Notes: generated from the letters alone by a model not told the origin. DNA of 64,000 nucleotides from Domibacillus mangrovi (GCF_001906925.1 NZ_MRWQ01000006.1:124001-188000), one strand, 5' to 3'; numbered from the stretch's first letter, positions 1 to 8,514 are shown. Translations and numbers: made by a program.

Positions 1-383
1 CCTTGAGTAGACTGTCCGGCTTTAAATGGCCCTTGCATATACTCTCTCGCATTACTACCGTAGTTCCCAGCTAGCTGGTGATCGATAAAATAAGGCACGT
101 CAAGCTCGATAGCGCCTGGACCAAGGTCATCTTTTGGAAAGATCCGTTCCGTGGCTGCGGATAAAATCATAAAGTCCTTGTCGTTCGTAAAGAACATACG
201 GGCTCTGCTGCTTGGAGCGCCGTGCTGTTCACCATTTGTCATTTCGTTGCTTATTTGCTTATTATCTTTCGTGTTGTAGCCGACAAGCCCGCCGATCAGA
301 CCGCCTCCAACAAGTGCACCGGCAGCAATTCCTGTTGTTTTTAGAAAGCCACGTCTCGACAATCCTTTTTCATTATCTGACAT
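1..383 (-). CDS. Gluconate 2-dehydrogenase subunit 3-like protein, Tat-exported (partial)
   Basis: The start is inside the window and the 3' end runs off the left edge, so about 127 residues are visible. The N-terminus carries a twin-arginine signal (SRRGFLK) followed by a Gly/Ala/Leu-rich hydrophobic stretch, so export by the Tat system is expected. The following part (AATERIFPKDDLGPGAIEL, then VPYFIDHQLAGNYG) matches my memory of the small gluconate 2-dehydrogenase subunit 3 family, which helps export and anchor a partner flavoprotein. I chose the second of two adjacent ATG codons because it lies 5 nt after GGAGGG; the first (at 386) is too close to it. It lies downstream of tatC on the same strand, which fits a translocase-substrate pairing. 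Confidence 0.8.
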   Translation of the reverse strand, partial: MSDNEKGLSRRGFLKTTGIAAGALVGGGLIGGLVGYNTKDNKQISNEMTNGEQHGAPSSRARMFFTNDKDFMILSAATERIFPKDDLGPGAIELDVPYFIDHQLAGNYGSNAREYMQGPFKAGQSTQ

Positions 384-603
384 CATAACCCTCCTAATAT
401 TTTCAATTATTAATTTTCGTGATTGCCCCACAGACTGATATTTTCATTCGTTTGGCTAGGTTGACTAACAGTACCGTATAATCTACCTTCATATATTTCC
501 ATTAAGTCCATTGTTTATTCTTTGGAAGAATATTTAGGGAAAGAACGTCTATTTCTTAAAAATAATAAGCAGACGCCTATTTGTTGATATGAACTTTTTT
601 TTA

Positions 604-1458
604 TCATTCGTTTGTCCCATTAAGAACGTGTATGTGTTCTAATTTGGCCTGACGACGTTCGATAAATGTGACAATATAAATGCTTGCCTCATACAACAGC
701 GCCATCGGGATAAGTACAAGAAGCTGACTAATAAAGTCCGGCGGCGTAATGACAGCCGATAAAACAACAATAATCAAGTAGGACCATTTCCGAACAATTC
801 GCATTGTTTCAGCAGTCAGAATCCCAATGGCCGCAAGAAATAGGGCAACAATCGGCATTTCGAAAAGTAACCCGAGCGGCACAGTCGACATCAGCAAAAA
901 ACGGATGTATTCTTGCGCCGACACCATAACATTAAAATTCAACGAGCCCATTGAAATCAAAAATTGATAACTGAGCGGATTCACGACAAAATAGCCAAAT
1001 GCAACACCGGCTATGAAGAGTAAAAGCATCGCGGGGGAATAGAAGCCGATAAAACGGCTTTCTTTTTCGTTCAACCCCGGTTTCACGAACTGCCATAAAA
1101 AATGGCTGACAAATGGCAGCGACAGTCCCAATGATAAGGCAAGGGAAATAGACATATAAAACTTAATGACTTCAAGTGGGCCGAGAATAATAAGCTCATG
1201 GCCTCTTGTCACATATGGGAACCAAAAATTGATCGAAGAGAAGACGATGATAAAAAAGAACAAGAAGACAACTGTGCTTTTGATTAATTGCCTCCGCAAA
1301 TCGGTTAAATGCTCTACTAAAGATGTACCTAATTCTGCGGGTTCTTCTGTACGATCAGTAATGACTGACTCTTCAACCTGACTAGCTTCCGCTTCTTCCG
1401 TTGACACTTTATCCAATGGACTTAAAACCTTTTTGTTATGCTCTCCATATGGATCCAA
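604..1458 (-). CDS. tatC: Sec-independent protein translocase TatC
   Basis: 284-aa polytopic membrane protein. The TatC core begins near residue 48 (VEHLTDLRRQLIKS), with the family's six hydrophobic segments and the FVKPGLNEKE loop. It forms the receptor for twin-arginine signal peptides in the cytoplasmic membrane. The first 45 residues are an acidic hydrophilic extension not found in a minimal TatC. The start is TTG with CAGGTGATGAT upstream; an earlier ATG is out of frame. No tatA lies next to it: bioY is divergent on one side and a Tat substrate gene is downstream, so the TatA partner must be elsewhere. Confidence 0.93.
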   Translation of the reverse strand: MDPYGEHNKKVLSPLDKVSTEEAEASQVEESVITDRTEEPAELGTSLVEHLTDLRRQLIKSTVVFLFFFIIVFSSINFWFPYVTRGHELIILGPLEVIKFYMSISLALSLGLSLPFVSHFLWQFVKPGLNEKESRFIGFYSPAMLLLFIAGVAFGYFVVNPLSYQFLISMGSLNFNVMVSAQEYIRFLLMSTVPLGLLFEMPIVALFLAAIGILTAETMRIVRKWSYLIIVVLSAVITPPDFISQLLVLIPMALLYEASIYIVTFIERRQAKLEHIHVLNGTNE

Positions 1459-1597
1459 ATCATCACCTGCTTATCATTGATCTGTTTTTTCTCTACCTCT
1501 ACTATCTTAGGATCTTTATCGCTATCTATAAGGGCACAATCTTCTTTTCAATTTTTGCCATTAAGCTCATTATTTATACAAGTAATAAAGATGATCT

Positions 1598-1650
1598 TTA
1601 GTTAACTTATATAAAAATTGGTTGACAATAAAAACAAATCTCGATTACAC
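1598..1650 (+). promoter_or_regulatory. Candidate BirA operator and promoter for bioY operon
   Basis: TTAGTTAACT (1598-1607) and GGTTGACAAT (1620-1629) form an imperfect inverted repeat (6 of 10 positions symmetric) resembling the BirA box family. The right arm contains a -35 TTGACA (1622-1627); 17 nt downstream is TTACAC as a -10. Repressor bound here would cover the -35. The downstream genes (biotin transporter and acyl-CoA genes) support a biotin-responsive role, by analogy with the B. subtilis yhfUTS operon. Confidence 0.65.
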
Positions 1651-1682
1651 TAAAAAAAACAACGTAATGGAGGAATTATAAA

Positions 1683-2237
1683 ATGCAAACGATTCATTGG
1701 ATTCAAGCTGCCATGTTCGCGGCGATCATGGCGGTGCTTGGCTTTTTACCGCCGATTCCACTTTCATTTACACCGGTACCTATTTCGATTCAAACGCTTG
1801 GAGTGATGATTGCAGGCGGTGTGCTTGGTGCAAGGCTTGGTGCTGTCAGTCAAATCATTTTCTTGTTAACAGTCGCAGCAGGTGCACCGCTTCTTGCAGG
1901 AGGGCGTGGGGGTCTAGCTGTATTTGTGGGGCCAAGTGCAGGATTTTTAATATCCTGGATCGCCGGAGCATTTGTCATTGGATTATTGACACAACATGCC
2001 GCTAAATTAACGGTTCGCCGCACATTCGCTGCGAATGTGATCGGCGGCGTTCTCGTATTGTACGCAATTGGTATCCCGGTACAGTCATTCATCACAGGTG
2101 TTGGACTGCGTGAAGTAATTGTTGCAAGTATGGCATTCGTTCCAGGTGATTTGATTAAATCAGCCGCAGCAGCCATCCTTGTTCCAAAACTGAGAAACGC
2201 ATTGCAGGCGGTGCCATCGTTTCGCCGAGCTGCGTAA
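1683..2237 (+). CDS. bioY: Biotin transporter BioY
   Basis: 184-aa membrane protein, the usual BioY length, with about six hydrophobic segments. It carries the conserved BioY stretches PLSFTPVPISIQTLGVM, GARLGAVSQIIFLL and the G-rich AGAPLLAGGRGG loop. BioY is the substrate-binding S component of a biotin ECF transporter. The start ATG follows GGAGG. It opens a three-gene run with an acyl-CoA ligase and a thiolase, the same order as B. subtilis yhfU-yhfT-yhfS, and a BirA-like operator precedes it. Confidence 0.95.
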   Translation: MQTIHWIQAAMFAAIMAVLGFLPPIPLSFTPVPISIQTLGVMIAGGVLGARLGAVSQIIFLLTVAAGAPLLAGGRGGLAVFVGPSAGFLISWIAGAFVIGLLTQHAAKLTVRRTFAANVIGGVLVLYAIGIPVQSFITGVGLREVIVASMAFVPGDLIKSAAAAILVPKLRNALQAVPSFRRAA

Positions 2238-2269
2238 ATTCTGATACACTTATGTGGGAGGGGTTGTTG

Positions 2270-3673
2270 ATGAATATAACGTCCACATATCCGCTCCGGG
2301 CCCAAACGTGCCCGGATTCGTTTTTTGTTAAGACAAAAGAACAGGCATTTACATATAAAGAGTGGGAAGACATGACGAAAAGAGCAGCGAGCTGGCTTTT
2401 ATCCGTTGGTCATCCGGGTGAAACGATTGCCGTGACCGCTTTGAACAGATGGGAGACGCTAGTGATTTTTTGCGGAGCGGCCCGCGCTGGGTGGACATTT
2501 ATGCCGCTCGATCCGCGTATGACAAAGGTGGAAAGAGAAGAGCGGCTTCATATAGCCGCTCCGAGGCTACTTATCGGAAAAGATTCACTTGCCAAGACCG
2601 GTCAACTGATTATGAATACAGAACCGACAGACTTTTGCAGTAATGACGGAGAAACCATTTTTTATTCAGGTTTTACATCTGGTTCAAGCGGTGTACCGAA
2701 ACAGTTTGGCCGCAGTCATCGTTCCTGGATCAAAAGTTTTGAAGCAGGCCTAAGCGATTTTCTATTAACAGGGCAGGAAACAGCGGTAATAGCAGGGCCA
2801 ATCCATCACTCTCTTTTCTTATACGGTGCTGCCTTTGCACTGTATACGGGTCAGAAACTCATTCTTCATGAAAAATTTTGGCCGCAGCACATTACTCAAA
2901 CATTGAAAGAAGCGCCATCATTCGTTATGTATGCTGTGCCAACGATGCTTGAATCATTAATGAAGACAAATGATGTAGAGGGGGAAGGGATCGTTTTTCT
3001 GTCAGGAGCAGGGTGGACCGGAGAACGGAAGCAGCAATGGGTAACGCAATATCCAAACGCGGTGCTATATGAGTTTTATGGCGCATCTGAGTTAAGTTTT
3101 GTATCGTATATGACGCCAAAGGACTACAGTCATAAGCCATCATCTTCAGGTAAACCGAGTACAGGTGTTGAAATCGAGATTCGTCAAGGCAGTCAAGTGC
3201 TTCCAGCAGGTGAAACAGGCACCGTCTACGTGAAGAGCCCGATGCTGTTTAGTGGATATGCAAAGAATGATTCGTATGAAATGAATATCGAAGAAGATGG
3301 GTTTTATACAGTCAGTGACGCTGGATATATGGATGAAGACGGCTATTTATATATCGTAGGACGTGAACAGTTTATGATCATTAGCGGCGGCGTGAATGTC
3401 TATCCAGAAGAAGTGGAACGTGTCCTATTGAAACATACGGGTGTGAAGGAAGCAGCCGTGACATCCATCCAAGATATACATTTAGGGGAACGTATTGTCT
3501 GTATGTACACCGGGAATGTCGATCCAACTAGGCTGAAATCTCATGCGAAAGCGTGCCTGTCCATTGAAAAAATACCGCGTAAATGGGCATGCGTTGACTC
3601 ATTGCCTCACACAACCAATGGGAAAATCGCCCGCAGTGATTTGAAAAAAATGGCGCTGGAGGTATTTAAGTGA
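2270..3673 (+). CDS. yhfT: AMP-dependent acyl-CoA synthetase (YhfT-like)
   Basis: 467-aa ANL-superfamily enzyme that activates a carboxylic acid as acyl-AMP and passes it to CoA. The phosphate-binding motif FTSGSSGVPKQ is near residue 140, YEFYGASE near 270, the DAGYMDEDGYLYIVGR motif near 350 and the C-terminal NGKIAR lysine near 455. The start at 2270 sits 8 nt after GGGAGGGG; an in-frame ATG 18 nt upstream lacks a site and overlaps this Shine-Dalgarno. The protein is shorter than typical long-chain ligases (about 510-560 aa), as in the YhfT family. The position between bioY and a thiolase gene suggests a biotin-linked acyl chain role, but the substrate is not shown by the sequence. Confidence 0.88.
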   Translation: MNITSTYPLRAQTCPDSFFVKTKEQAFTYKEWEDMTKRAASWLLSVGHPGETIAVTALNRWETLVIFCGAARAGWTFMPLDPRMTKVEREERLHIAAPRLLIGKDSLAKTGQLIMNTEPTDFCSNDGETIFYSGFTSGSSGVPKQFGRSHRSWIKSFEAGLSDFLLTGQETAVIAGPIHHSLFLYGAAFALYTGQKLILHEKFWPQHITQTLKEAPSFVMYAVPTMLESLMKTNDVEGEGIVFLSGAGWTGERKQQWVTQYPNAVLYEFYGASELSFVSYMTPKDYSHKPSSSGKPSTGVEIEIRQGSQVLPAGETGTVYVKSPMLFSGYAKNDSYEMNIEEDGFYTVSDAGYMDEDGYLYIVGREQFMIISGGVNVYPEEVERVLLKHTGVKEAAVTSIQDIHLGERIVCMYTGNVDPTRLKSHAKACLSIEKIPRKWACVDSLPHTTNGKIARSDLKKMALEVFK

Positions 3674-4734
3674 GTGTATATATAATAGACGCATATAGAA
3701 CACCAGTTGGCATTAAAGATGGCCTCATGAAAAATGTGGGTGCGGCAGAACTAGCTGCACCGGTTATACAAAAGCTTTTTAATGGCCTTTCATCAACGCT
3801 GGATGAAGTGATTTTAGGCAATGTCACAGGACCCGGAGGGAATATTGCGAGACTTTCTTCCTTAATGGCTGGTCTGCCTGTTACTGTTCCCGGATTAACA
3901 GTAGATCGACAATGTTCTTCCGGCTTAGAAGCGATCCGTCTCGGTGCATCACTTATTCAAGCAGGCGAAGCAGAAAACGTCATTGCAGGGGGATGTGAAA
4001 GCTCAAGTACATCACCACGCCCTGGGAAAGCTATTTTTTCTCCGGATCATATTGGAGATCCGGAGATGGGGATGGCAGCAGAATGGCTTGCAGAACAAGA
4101 GCATATTTCACGCGCAGAACAGGATGAATACGCGATACGCAGTTACCGACGCTATTATGAGTCTCTTGAGCGTGGGTTATTTCATCGAGAAATCGTGCCG
4201 ATACATGACATTCATAAAGATGAAGCGAGTATGAAAAAGCGTCCTGTTGAAAAGTTGGCATCGCGTGCTAAAACGTCCTTCACGTCAGGCGGAACAGTGA
4301 CAGCGATCAATTCTTCCGCTTTTAATGATGCCGCATGTGCTGTCATGCTTACTTCCAGCGCAGCGCCCGGATTAAAAGTGGTGGCCAGTGCGGTCGCTGG
4401 AGCGGATCCGAATTTTCCAGCAGCGACACCGGTACCAGCGATACAGAAGCTTTTAAAGCGACAAGGTTTAACCGTAGGGGACATTGATTTATGGGAAATC
4501 AATGAAGCATTTGCCGTCAAAATTATATACACCGCACGTGAATTGAACATTCCGATTAATAAAATAAACATATATGGCGGAGGACTCGCCCTTGGTCATC
4601 CGTATGGCGCATCCGGTGCTATGCTTGCTCTCCGCCTTTTTTATGGAATGCCTGAGCAAAAAGCGAAATATGGTGTTGCGGCAGTCGGCAGTGGCGGTGG
4701 AATTGGCGTCGCTATGCTGTTTGAACGAGTTTGA
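3670..4734 (+). CDS. yhfS: Thiolase-family acetyl-CoA acyltransferase (YhfS-like)
   Basis: 354 aa with a GTG start overlapping the acyl-CoA ligase stop, so the two are probably translationally coupled. The nucleophilic cysteine is in DRQCSSGLEA (near residue 82) and the catalytic histidine in GGGLALGHPYGASGAM (near 305). In biosynthetic thiolases a second cysteine stands before the C-terminal GGG; here that stretch reads AAVGSGGGIG, so the Cys position is Gly. The protein is also about 40 residues shorter than typical thiolases (390-395 aa). It may be an altered thiolase-like enzyme acting with the neighbouring ligase. Confidence 0.85.
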   Translation: MSVYIIDAYRTPVGIKDGLMKNVGAAELAAPVIQKLFNGLSSTLDEVILGNVTGPGGNIARLSSLMAGLPVTVPGLTVDRQCSSGLEAIRLGASLIQAGEAENVIAGGCESSSTSPRPGKAIFSPDHIGDPEMGMAAEWLAEQEHISRAEQDEYAIRSYRRYYESLERGLFHREIVPIHDIHKDEASMKKRPVEKLASRAKTSFTSGGTVTAINSSAFNDAACAVMLTSSAAPGLKVVASAVAGADPNFPAATPVPAIQKLLKRQGLTVGDIDLWEINEAFAVKIIYTARELNIPINKINIYGGGLALGHPYGASGAMLALRLFYGMPEQKAKYGVAAVGSGGGIGVAMLFERV

Positions 4735-4820
4735 AACAATTACTGCCCCTTTACGTTGTTGCAATACTGTATAACGTATAATTCAAAATTTTTTTCATTT
4801 TACAACGTTTGAATGAAAAG

Positions 4821-4840
4821 CGGCTTCGGCCGTTTTTTTG
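4821..4840 (+). terminator. Intrinsic terminator after yhfS-like gene
   Basis: CGGC-TTCG-GCCG tetraloop hairpin followed by seven T. It separates the biotin/acyl-CoA operon from spoVAD. Confidence 0.8.
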
Positions 4841-4894
4841 TGCATAAAAATGGTTGTTTGTTTCATTCTAATAAGTAAAAAGGATGATTGGATC

Positions 4895-5878
4895 ATGACA
4901 TGGACATTTAAAACAAAACCGGTCATTATTGCAGCATCTTCTGTCGGTGGTCCGTTTGAAGCAAAAGGTCCGCTCGCATCTACATTTGATCAATTTTTTG
5001 AAAAACTGGACGGTGGCGAAAAAAGTTTTGAAAAAGCACAGAGGCGCTTAATGGAAGATGCATCGATTCATGCGCTAAAAAAAGCCGAACTGACCAATGA
5101 AGAAGTCGACGTTTTTTTAGCAGGGGATTTAATTAATCAAATGACACCGACGAACTTTGCAGCACGGACGTTATCGATTCCGTTTATCGGTTTGTATAAT
5201 GCATGTGCGACGTCCATGGCGGGTTTTATGACAGGTGCCGCACTGATTGATGGCGGATATGCAAAAAATGTGTTAACCGCTGCGGCAAGTCATAATGCAG
5301 CGGTGGAAAAACAGTTCCGCTACCCGACAGAATACGGTGGCCAAAAACCGCCTATCTCTCAGTGGACAGCGACAGCGTGCGGTGCAGCAATTTTATCTAG
5401 CAGCGGTACAGGTCCATACATTCATTCTGCCACGCCGGGGCGGGTTTTAGACTACGGAGTAACCGATCCATTTAATATGGGCGCTGCTATGGCACCGGCT
5501 GCTGCGGATACGATTATTCGACATGTGAAAAATCCTGAAGAGTATGACTGCATTATTACGGGCGATCTTGGGAAAACAGGAAAACAAATTTTTGTGAAAT
5601 TATTGAAAGACAGCGGAATGAACTTGTCACAGACGTCTATGCTGGACTGTGGTGAACTGTTATATGGGTCAGAACCGCAAGTCTTTTCGGGCGGATCTGG
5701 TGCCGGTTGCTCAGCTGCTGTGACGTGCGGATATATATATGAAAAAATGATCACAAATGAATGGACACGCGTATTAATCGCTGCAACAGGTGCATTATTG
5801 TCGCCGTTATCAGTCCTGCAAAAAGATTCGATACCATGCATCGCTCACGCTGTTGAACTGCGGATGGACGAAGCTTAA
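4895..5878 (+). CDS. spoVAD: Stage V sporulation protein AD
   Basis: 327 aa, thiolase-like fold. SpoVAD binds dipicolinic acid and takes part in Ca-DPA uptake into the developing spore. Recognisable family stretches are IIAASSVGGPFEAKGPL at the N-terminus, DVFLAGDLINQMTPTNFAAR, GLYNACATSMAGFMTGAAL and GAGCSAAV near the C-terminus. The ATG at 4895 follows AAAAGGATGA; an in-frame ATG at 4838 has no such site. The gene stands apart from a spoVA operon: no spoVAC or spoVAE lies beside it, and it is coupled (TAATG) to a DUF421 gene. That pairing is reminiscent of accessory spoVA loci, which also carry DUF421 genes. Confidence 0.93.
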   Translation: MTWTFKTKPVIIAASSVGGPFEAKGPLASTFDQFFEKLDGGEKSFEKAQRRLMEDASIHALKKAELTNEEVDVFLAGDLINQMTPTNFAARTLSIPFIGLYNACATSMAGFMTGAALIDGGYAKNVLTAAASHNAAVEKQFRYPTEYGGQKPPISQWTATACGAAILSSSGTGPYIHSATPGRVLDYGVTDPFNMGAAMAPAAADTIIRHVKNPEEYDCIITGDLGKTGKQIFVKLLKDSGMNLSQTSMLDCGELLYGSEPQVFSGGSGAGCSAAVTCGYIYEKMITNEWTRVLIAATGALLSPLSVLQKDSIPCIAHAVELRMDEA

Positions 5879-6537
5879 TGGATATATATCATGTCATATG
5901 GCGCTCGATCGTTCTTGTCCTGTTGCTGTTTGCTGTGACGAAATTAACCGGTAAACGGCAAATCGCTCAGTTGTCATTCTTTGAATACGTGACTGGTATT
6001 ACAATAGGTGGTATCGCCGCTGAAATGTCGACGGGGCTCGAAAAAAGCTTCTGGCATGGAGCAACGGCGATCTTTATATGGGGCATCATTCCACTTTTAG
6101 CTGGTATAGCTACTTTAAAAAGTCGGAAAATACGTGAGTGGATTGAAGGAAAACCGACTGTCATTATTCAAAATGGTCATATTATTGAACAAAATTTAGC
6201 GAAAGAAAAATACTCGATTGATGAACTGCTTGAGTTGCTTCGAATGAAGGGGATTTTTCAATTGAGCGATGTCGAATATGCATTAATTGAAACAAATGGG
6301 GCATTAAATGCATTGTTAAAAAAAGGGAAGCGTCCCATTAGATACGATGGCGAAGAAAGTGAAAAAGAATCATATGTTGTCATTTTAGAAGGGAACATTC
6401 AGTTTGAAGCGCTTGCAAAAGCAAAACAAACTCCATTATGGCTTCAAACTGAACTGCAAAAACGAAAAGTGAAAATCGAGCAAGTCTTTATTGCACAAGC
6501 GGATTCGGAAAAAAATTTAACGATCGAATTATATTAA
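5878..6537 (+). CDS. DUF421 (YetF-like) membrane protein
   Basis: 219 aa. Three hydrophobic segments fill the first 80 residues (IVLVLLLFAVTKLTGKRQIA with the conserved TGKRQ, then GITIGGIAAEMSTG), followed by a soluble domain with KPTVIIQNGHIIEQNL. This is the DUF421/YetF layout. The ATG overlaps the spoVAD stop (TAATG), so the two are coupled and probably expressed in sporulation. DUF421 genes occur in spoVA-type loci affecting spore germination; the biochemical function is not known to me. Confidence 0.88.
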   Translation: MDIYHVIWRSIVLVLLLFAVTKLTGKRQIAQLSFFEYVTGITIGGIAAEMSTGLEKSFWHGATAIFIWGIIPLLAGIATLKSRKIREWIEGKPTVIIQNGHIIEQNLAKEKYSIDELLELLRMKGIFQLSDVEYALIETNGALNALLKKGKRPIRYDGEESEKESYVVILEGNIQFEALAKAKQTPLWLQTELQKRKVKIEQVFIAQADSEKNLTIELY

Positions 6538-6642
6538 AAATAATAATACATTATGTGCAAAAATCAAATTTATCTATTTAAACACACGTCTATATTAAAA
6601 TATGGTAAAATGAAAAAAAGTATAGACGAGGACGTGATCATA

Positions 6643-7002
6643 ATGCCTAGAGGAGAAGGAAAGTTTTTAATTAAGCAGCGTGCTTTTTTAAAGTTATATA
6701 TGATTCGATTTGTCGAAGAACATAAAATGTATGGCATGCAGGCAATGGACGAACTAAAAACATCATTTAAATCGTTAGGATACGAGCCAAATCATTCTGA
6801 AATTTACCGCTCACTGCATGATTTGATTGATGATGGCATTTTAATGCGGACGAAAAAAGTTCAAGAAGGAGCTAAATATAAAGAAATTGTTGTGTATCAA
6901 TTTGCGGATTATGAAAAAGCGAAATTATATAAAAAACAAGTAAAAACAGATCTCGACCGAAGTATGTCTCTCCTTAGAAAAGCGTTGGAAGATGTGTATT
7001 AA
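6643..7002 (+). CDS. rtp: Replication terminator protein
   Basis: 119 aa, close to the 122-aa B. subtilis RTP and similar along its length: FLIKQRAFLKLYMI, then YEPNHSEIYRSLHDLIDDG, EGAKYKEIVVYQFADYEKAK and a C-terminal dimerisation helix. RTP dimers bind Ter sites and block one replication fork polarity. The ATG at 6643 follows GAGGACGTG; an in-frame ATG at 6610 would add 11 residues. RTP is a winged-helix protein related to PadR regulators, so a PadR-like regulator is the alternative, but the match over EIYRSLHDLIDDGIL is specific. Its presence suggests, but does not prove, nearness to the terminus. Confidence 0.87.
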   Translation: MPRGEGKFLIKQRAFLKLYMIRFVEEHKMYGMQAMDELKTSFKSLGYEPNHSEIYRSLHDLIDDGILMRTKKVQEGAKYKEIVVYQFADYEKAKLYKKQVKTDLDRSMSLLRKALEDVY

Positions 7003-7136
7003 AGAGCGGTATAAAAATAAATATGTAAACGTACTTCACTTACTACTACTATATTGACACGATTCTATGCCATTGATGTATAATATATAAGCTAATAATT
7101 TGTATAGATTCTAAGTTGAGAAAGAGAGTGTTCGTT

Positions 7137-7856
7137 ATGGGCCGTAAGTGGAACAATATTAAAGAAAAAAAAGCGTCAAAAGATGCAAATACGAGTCGTA
7201 TATATGCAAAGTTCGGACGTGAAATTTATGTAGCGGCTAAGCAAGGGGAGCCAGACCCAGAATCAAATCAGGCTTTAAGGGTCGTACTTGAGCGTGCAAA
7301 AACGTACAGTGTACCGAAAACAATTATTGATCGTGCAATTGAAAAAGCAAAAGGTGGTTCAGAAGAAAGCTTTGATGAACTTCGTTATGAAGGCTTCGGA
7401 CCAAATGGATCTATGATTATTGTAGATGCGCTGACAAATAACGTAAATCGTACGGCATCAGATGTGCGGGCTGCCTTTGGTAAAAATGGTGGTAATATGG
7501 GTGTAAGTGGATCTGTCGCCTATATGTTTGATAAGACGGCTGTCATCGGTCTTGAAGGTAAAACAGCAGATGAAGTGCTTGAAATATTAATGGAAGCGGA
7601 TGTAGATGTTCGTGACATATTAGAAGAAGAGGGAGCGGTGATTGTTTATGCCGAACCTGACCAGTTTCACGCTGTGCAAGAAGCATTTAAAAATGTAGGG
7701 ATAACTGAGTTTACGGTGGCAGAGCTAACGATGCTTGCACAAAATGACGTGACATTATCAGAAGAAGATCAGGCGCAATTTGAAAAATTAATTGATGCCT
7801 TGGAAGATTTAGAAGACGTCGGACAAGTATATCATAATGTAGAGTTCAGTGAATAA
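7137..7856 (+). CDS. YebC/PmpR-family DNA-binding or translation factor
   Basis: 239 aa, full length for the family. It opens with [18 protein letters not shown] and has the conserved [19 protein letters not shown] and [14 protein letters not shown] stretches. The opening MGRKW with a Lys-rich segment is the YeeN-type subgroup rather than the MAGHSKW group. Family members have been described as transcriptional regulators and, more recently, as factors easing ribosome stalling. I chose the ATG at 7137; the in-frame TTG at 7116 would add seven residues. Confidence 0.93.
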   Translation: MGRKWNNIKEKKASKDANTSRIYAKFGREIYVAAKQGEPDPESNQALRVVLERAKTYSVPKTIIDRAIEKAKGGSEESFDELRYEGFGPNGSMIIVDALTNNVNRTASDVRAAFGKNGGNMGVSGSVAYMFDKTAVIGLEGKTADEVLEILMEADVDVRDILEEEGAVIVYAEPDQFHAVQEAFKNVGITEFTVAELTMLAQNDVTLSEEDQAQFEKLIDALEDLEDVGQVYHNVEFSE

Positions 7857-7873
7857 TACGTGAAAGTAAACCT

Positions 7874-7925
7874 TAGCCGAGAACAATCGTGATGGAAATC
7901 ATAGATGTTCTCGGCTATTATAATT
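7874..7925 (+). terminator. Hairpin after yebC-like gene
   Basis: TAGCCGAGAACA (7874-7885) pairs perfectly with TGTTCTCGGCTA (7906-7917), followed by TTATAATTTAATT. The 12-bp stem is strong but the T-run is weak. Confidence 0.7.
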
Positions 7926-7989
7926 TAATTCGTTGTTTGAAATTAAAAATATTCACATGTGTGCCATATCAAGCTGAATATATTTAAAA

Positions 7990-8192
7990 ATGTTTTTTAG
8001 CGTACTGGTCTTACGATAGTGTAAAAGAAACGATTTGGCATATTCCCGAATTAACGGATATGTTTGGCGTTTCAGACGGATATAAGAAGCGGCAGTATAA
8101 TATGGGGATCTACACGATAAATTAAGGGACTACTATATTGAAAAAGAAATTTTGATTGTATTAAAAGAAATGGTCGATGAAGGGAGCTTTTG
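7990..8192 (+). pseudogene. Decayed ORF with a frameshift
   Basis: From about 7997 one frame reads AYWSYDSVKETIWHIPELTD and continues to a stop near 8125. The next frame, entered at the GGGGATCT near 8103, reads GDLHDKLRDYYIEKEILIVL and ends at a TGA (8190-8192). Joining the two needs a single base insertion, so this looks like one small gene broken by a frameshift. No start codon with a ribosome site is seen. I do not recognise the family. The rest of the 7860-8514 gap holds terminator-like hairpins and a short ORF (8194-8319) without recognisable features. Confidence 0.5.
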
Positions 8193-8325
8193 AATGCGAA
8201 AACATGGCTTAACTTCACCCTCTATCACACTGATGGTGGCTTATTCTCACGATATTGAAGACAATGATTATTATGATCTCGTTTTCAGGTCTAGTTGTTT
8301 CCATTTTGTCATTTCATAAAAAAGA

Positions 8326-8366
8326 CTAAAACCGCCCTTGAGATTGTCCCCTCTTGGCGGTTTTAG
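8326..8366 (+). repeat. Palindromic intergenic element, copy 1
   Basis: CTAAAACCGCC (8326-8336) and GGCGGTTTTAG (8356-8366) are perfect 11-bp arms. The 31-nt core 8331-8361 matches the core at 11420-11450 at 24 of 31 positions with the same length. It may act as a terminator hairpin, but the shared loop sequence suggests a dispersed element. Confidence 0.6.
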
Positions 8367-8412
8367 CTATGTTGGTGTCGATTCCTAATAGGAACCTTAC
8401 TATTGTTTGGCT

Positions 8413-8447
8413 GTTTCAATGTTAGCCCATTGAAACGGTCTTTTTTA
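8413..8447 (+). terminator. Hairpin with T-run
   Basis: GTTTCAATG (8413-8421) pairs with CATTGAAAC (8428-8436), followed by GGTCTTTTTT. The T-run is on the plus strand, so it would end transcription coming from the decayed ORF region. Confidence 0.55.
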
Positions 8448-8514
8448 ATGTAATCATCTAATACTGCCATTATACCCGATTTTTCAGAAAAGTAAAAGAC
8501 CTCCGCATAAAATT

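Noticed and set aside
7000..7040. Possible dif site from ATATGTAAAC after rtp
   Set aside because: Only the right half resembles the Bacillus dif core; the left half does not match.
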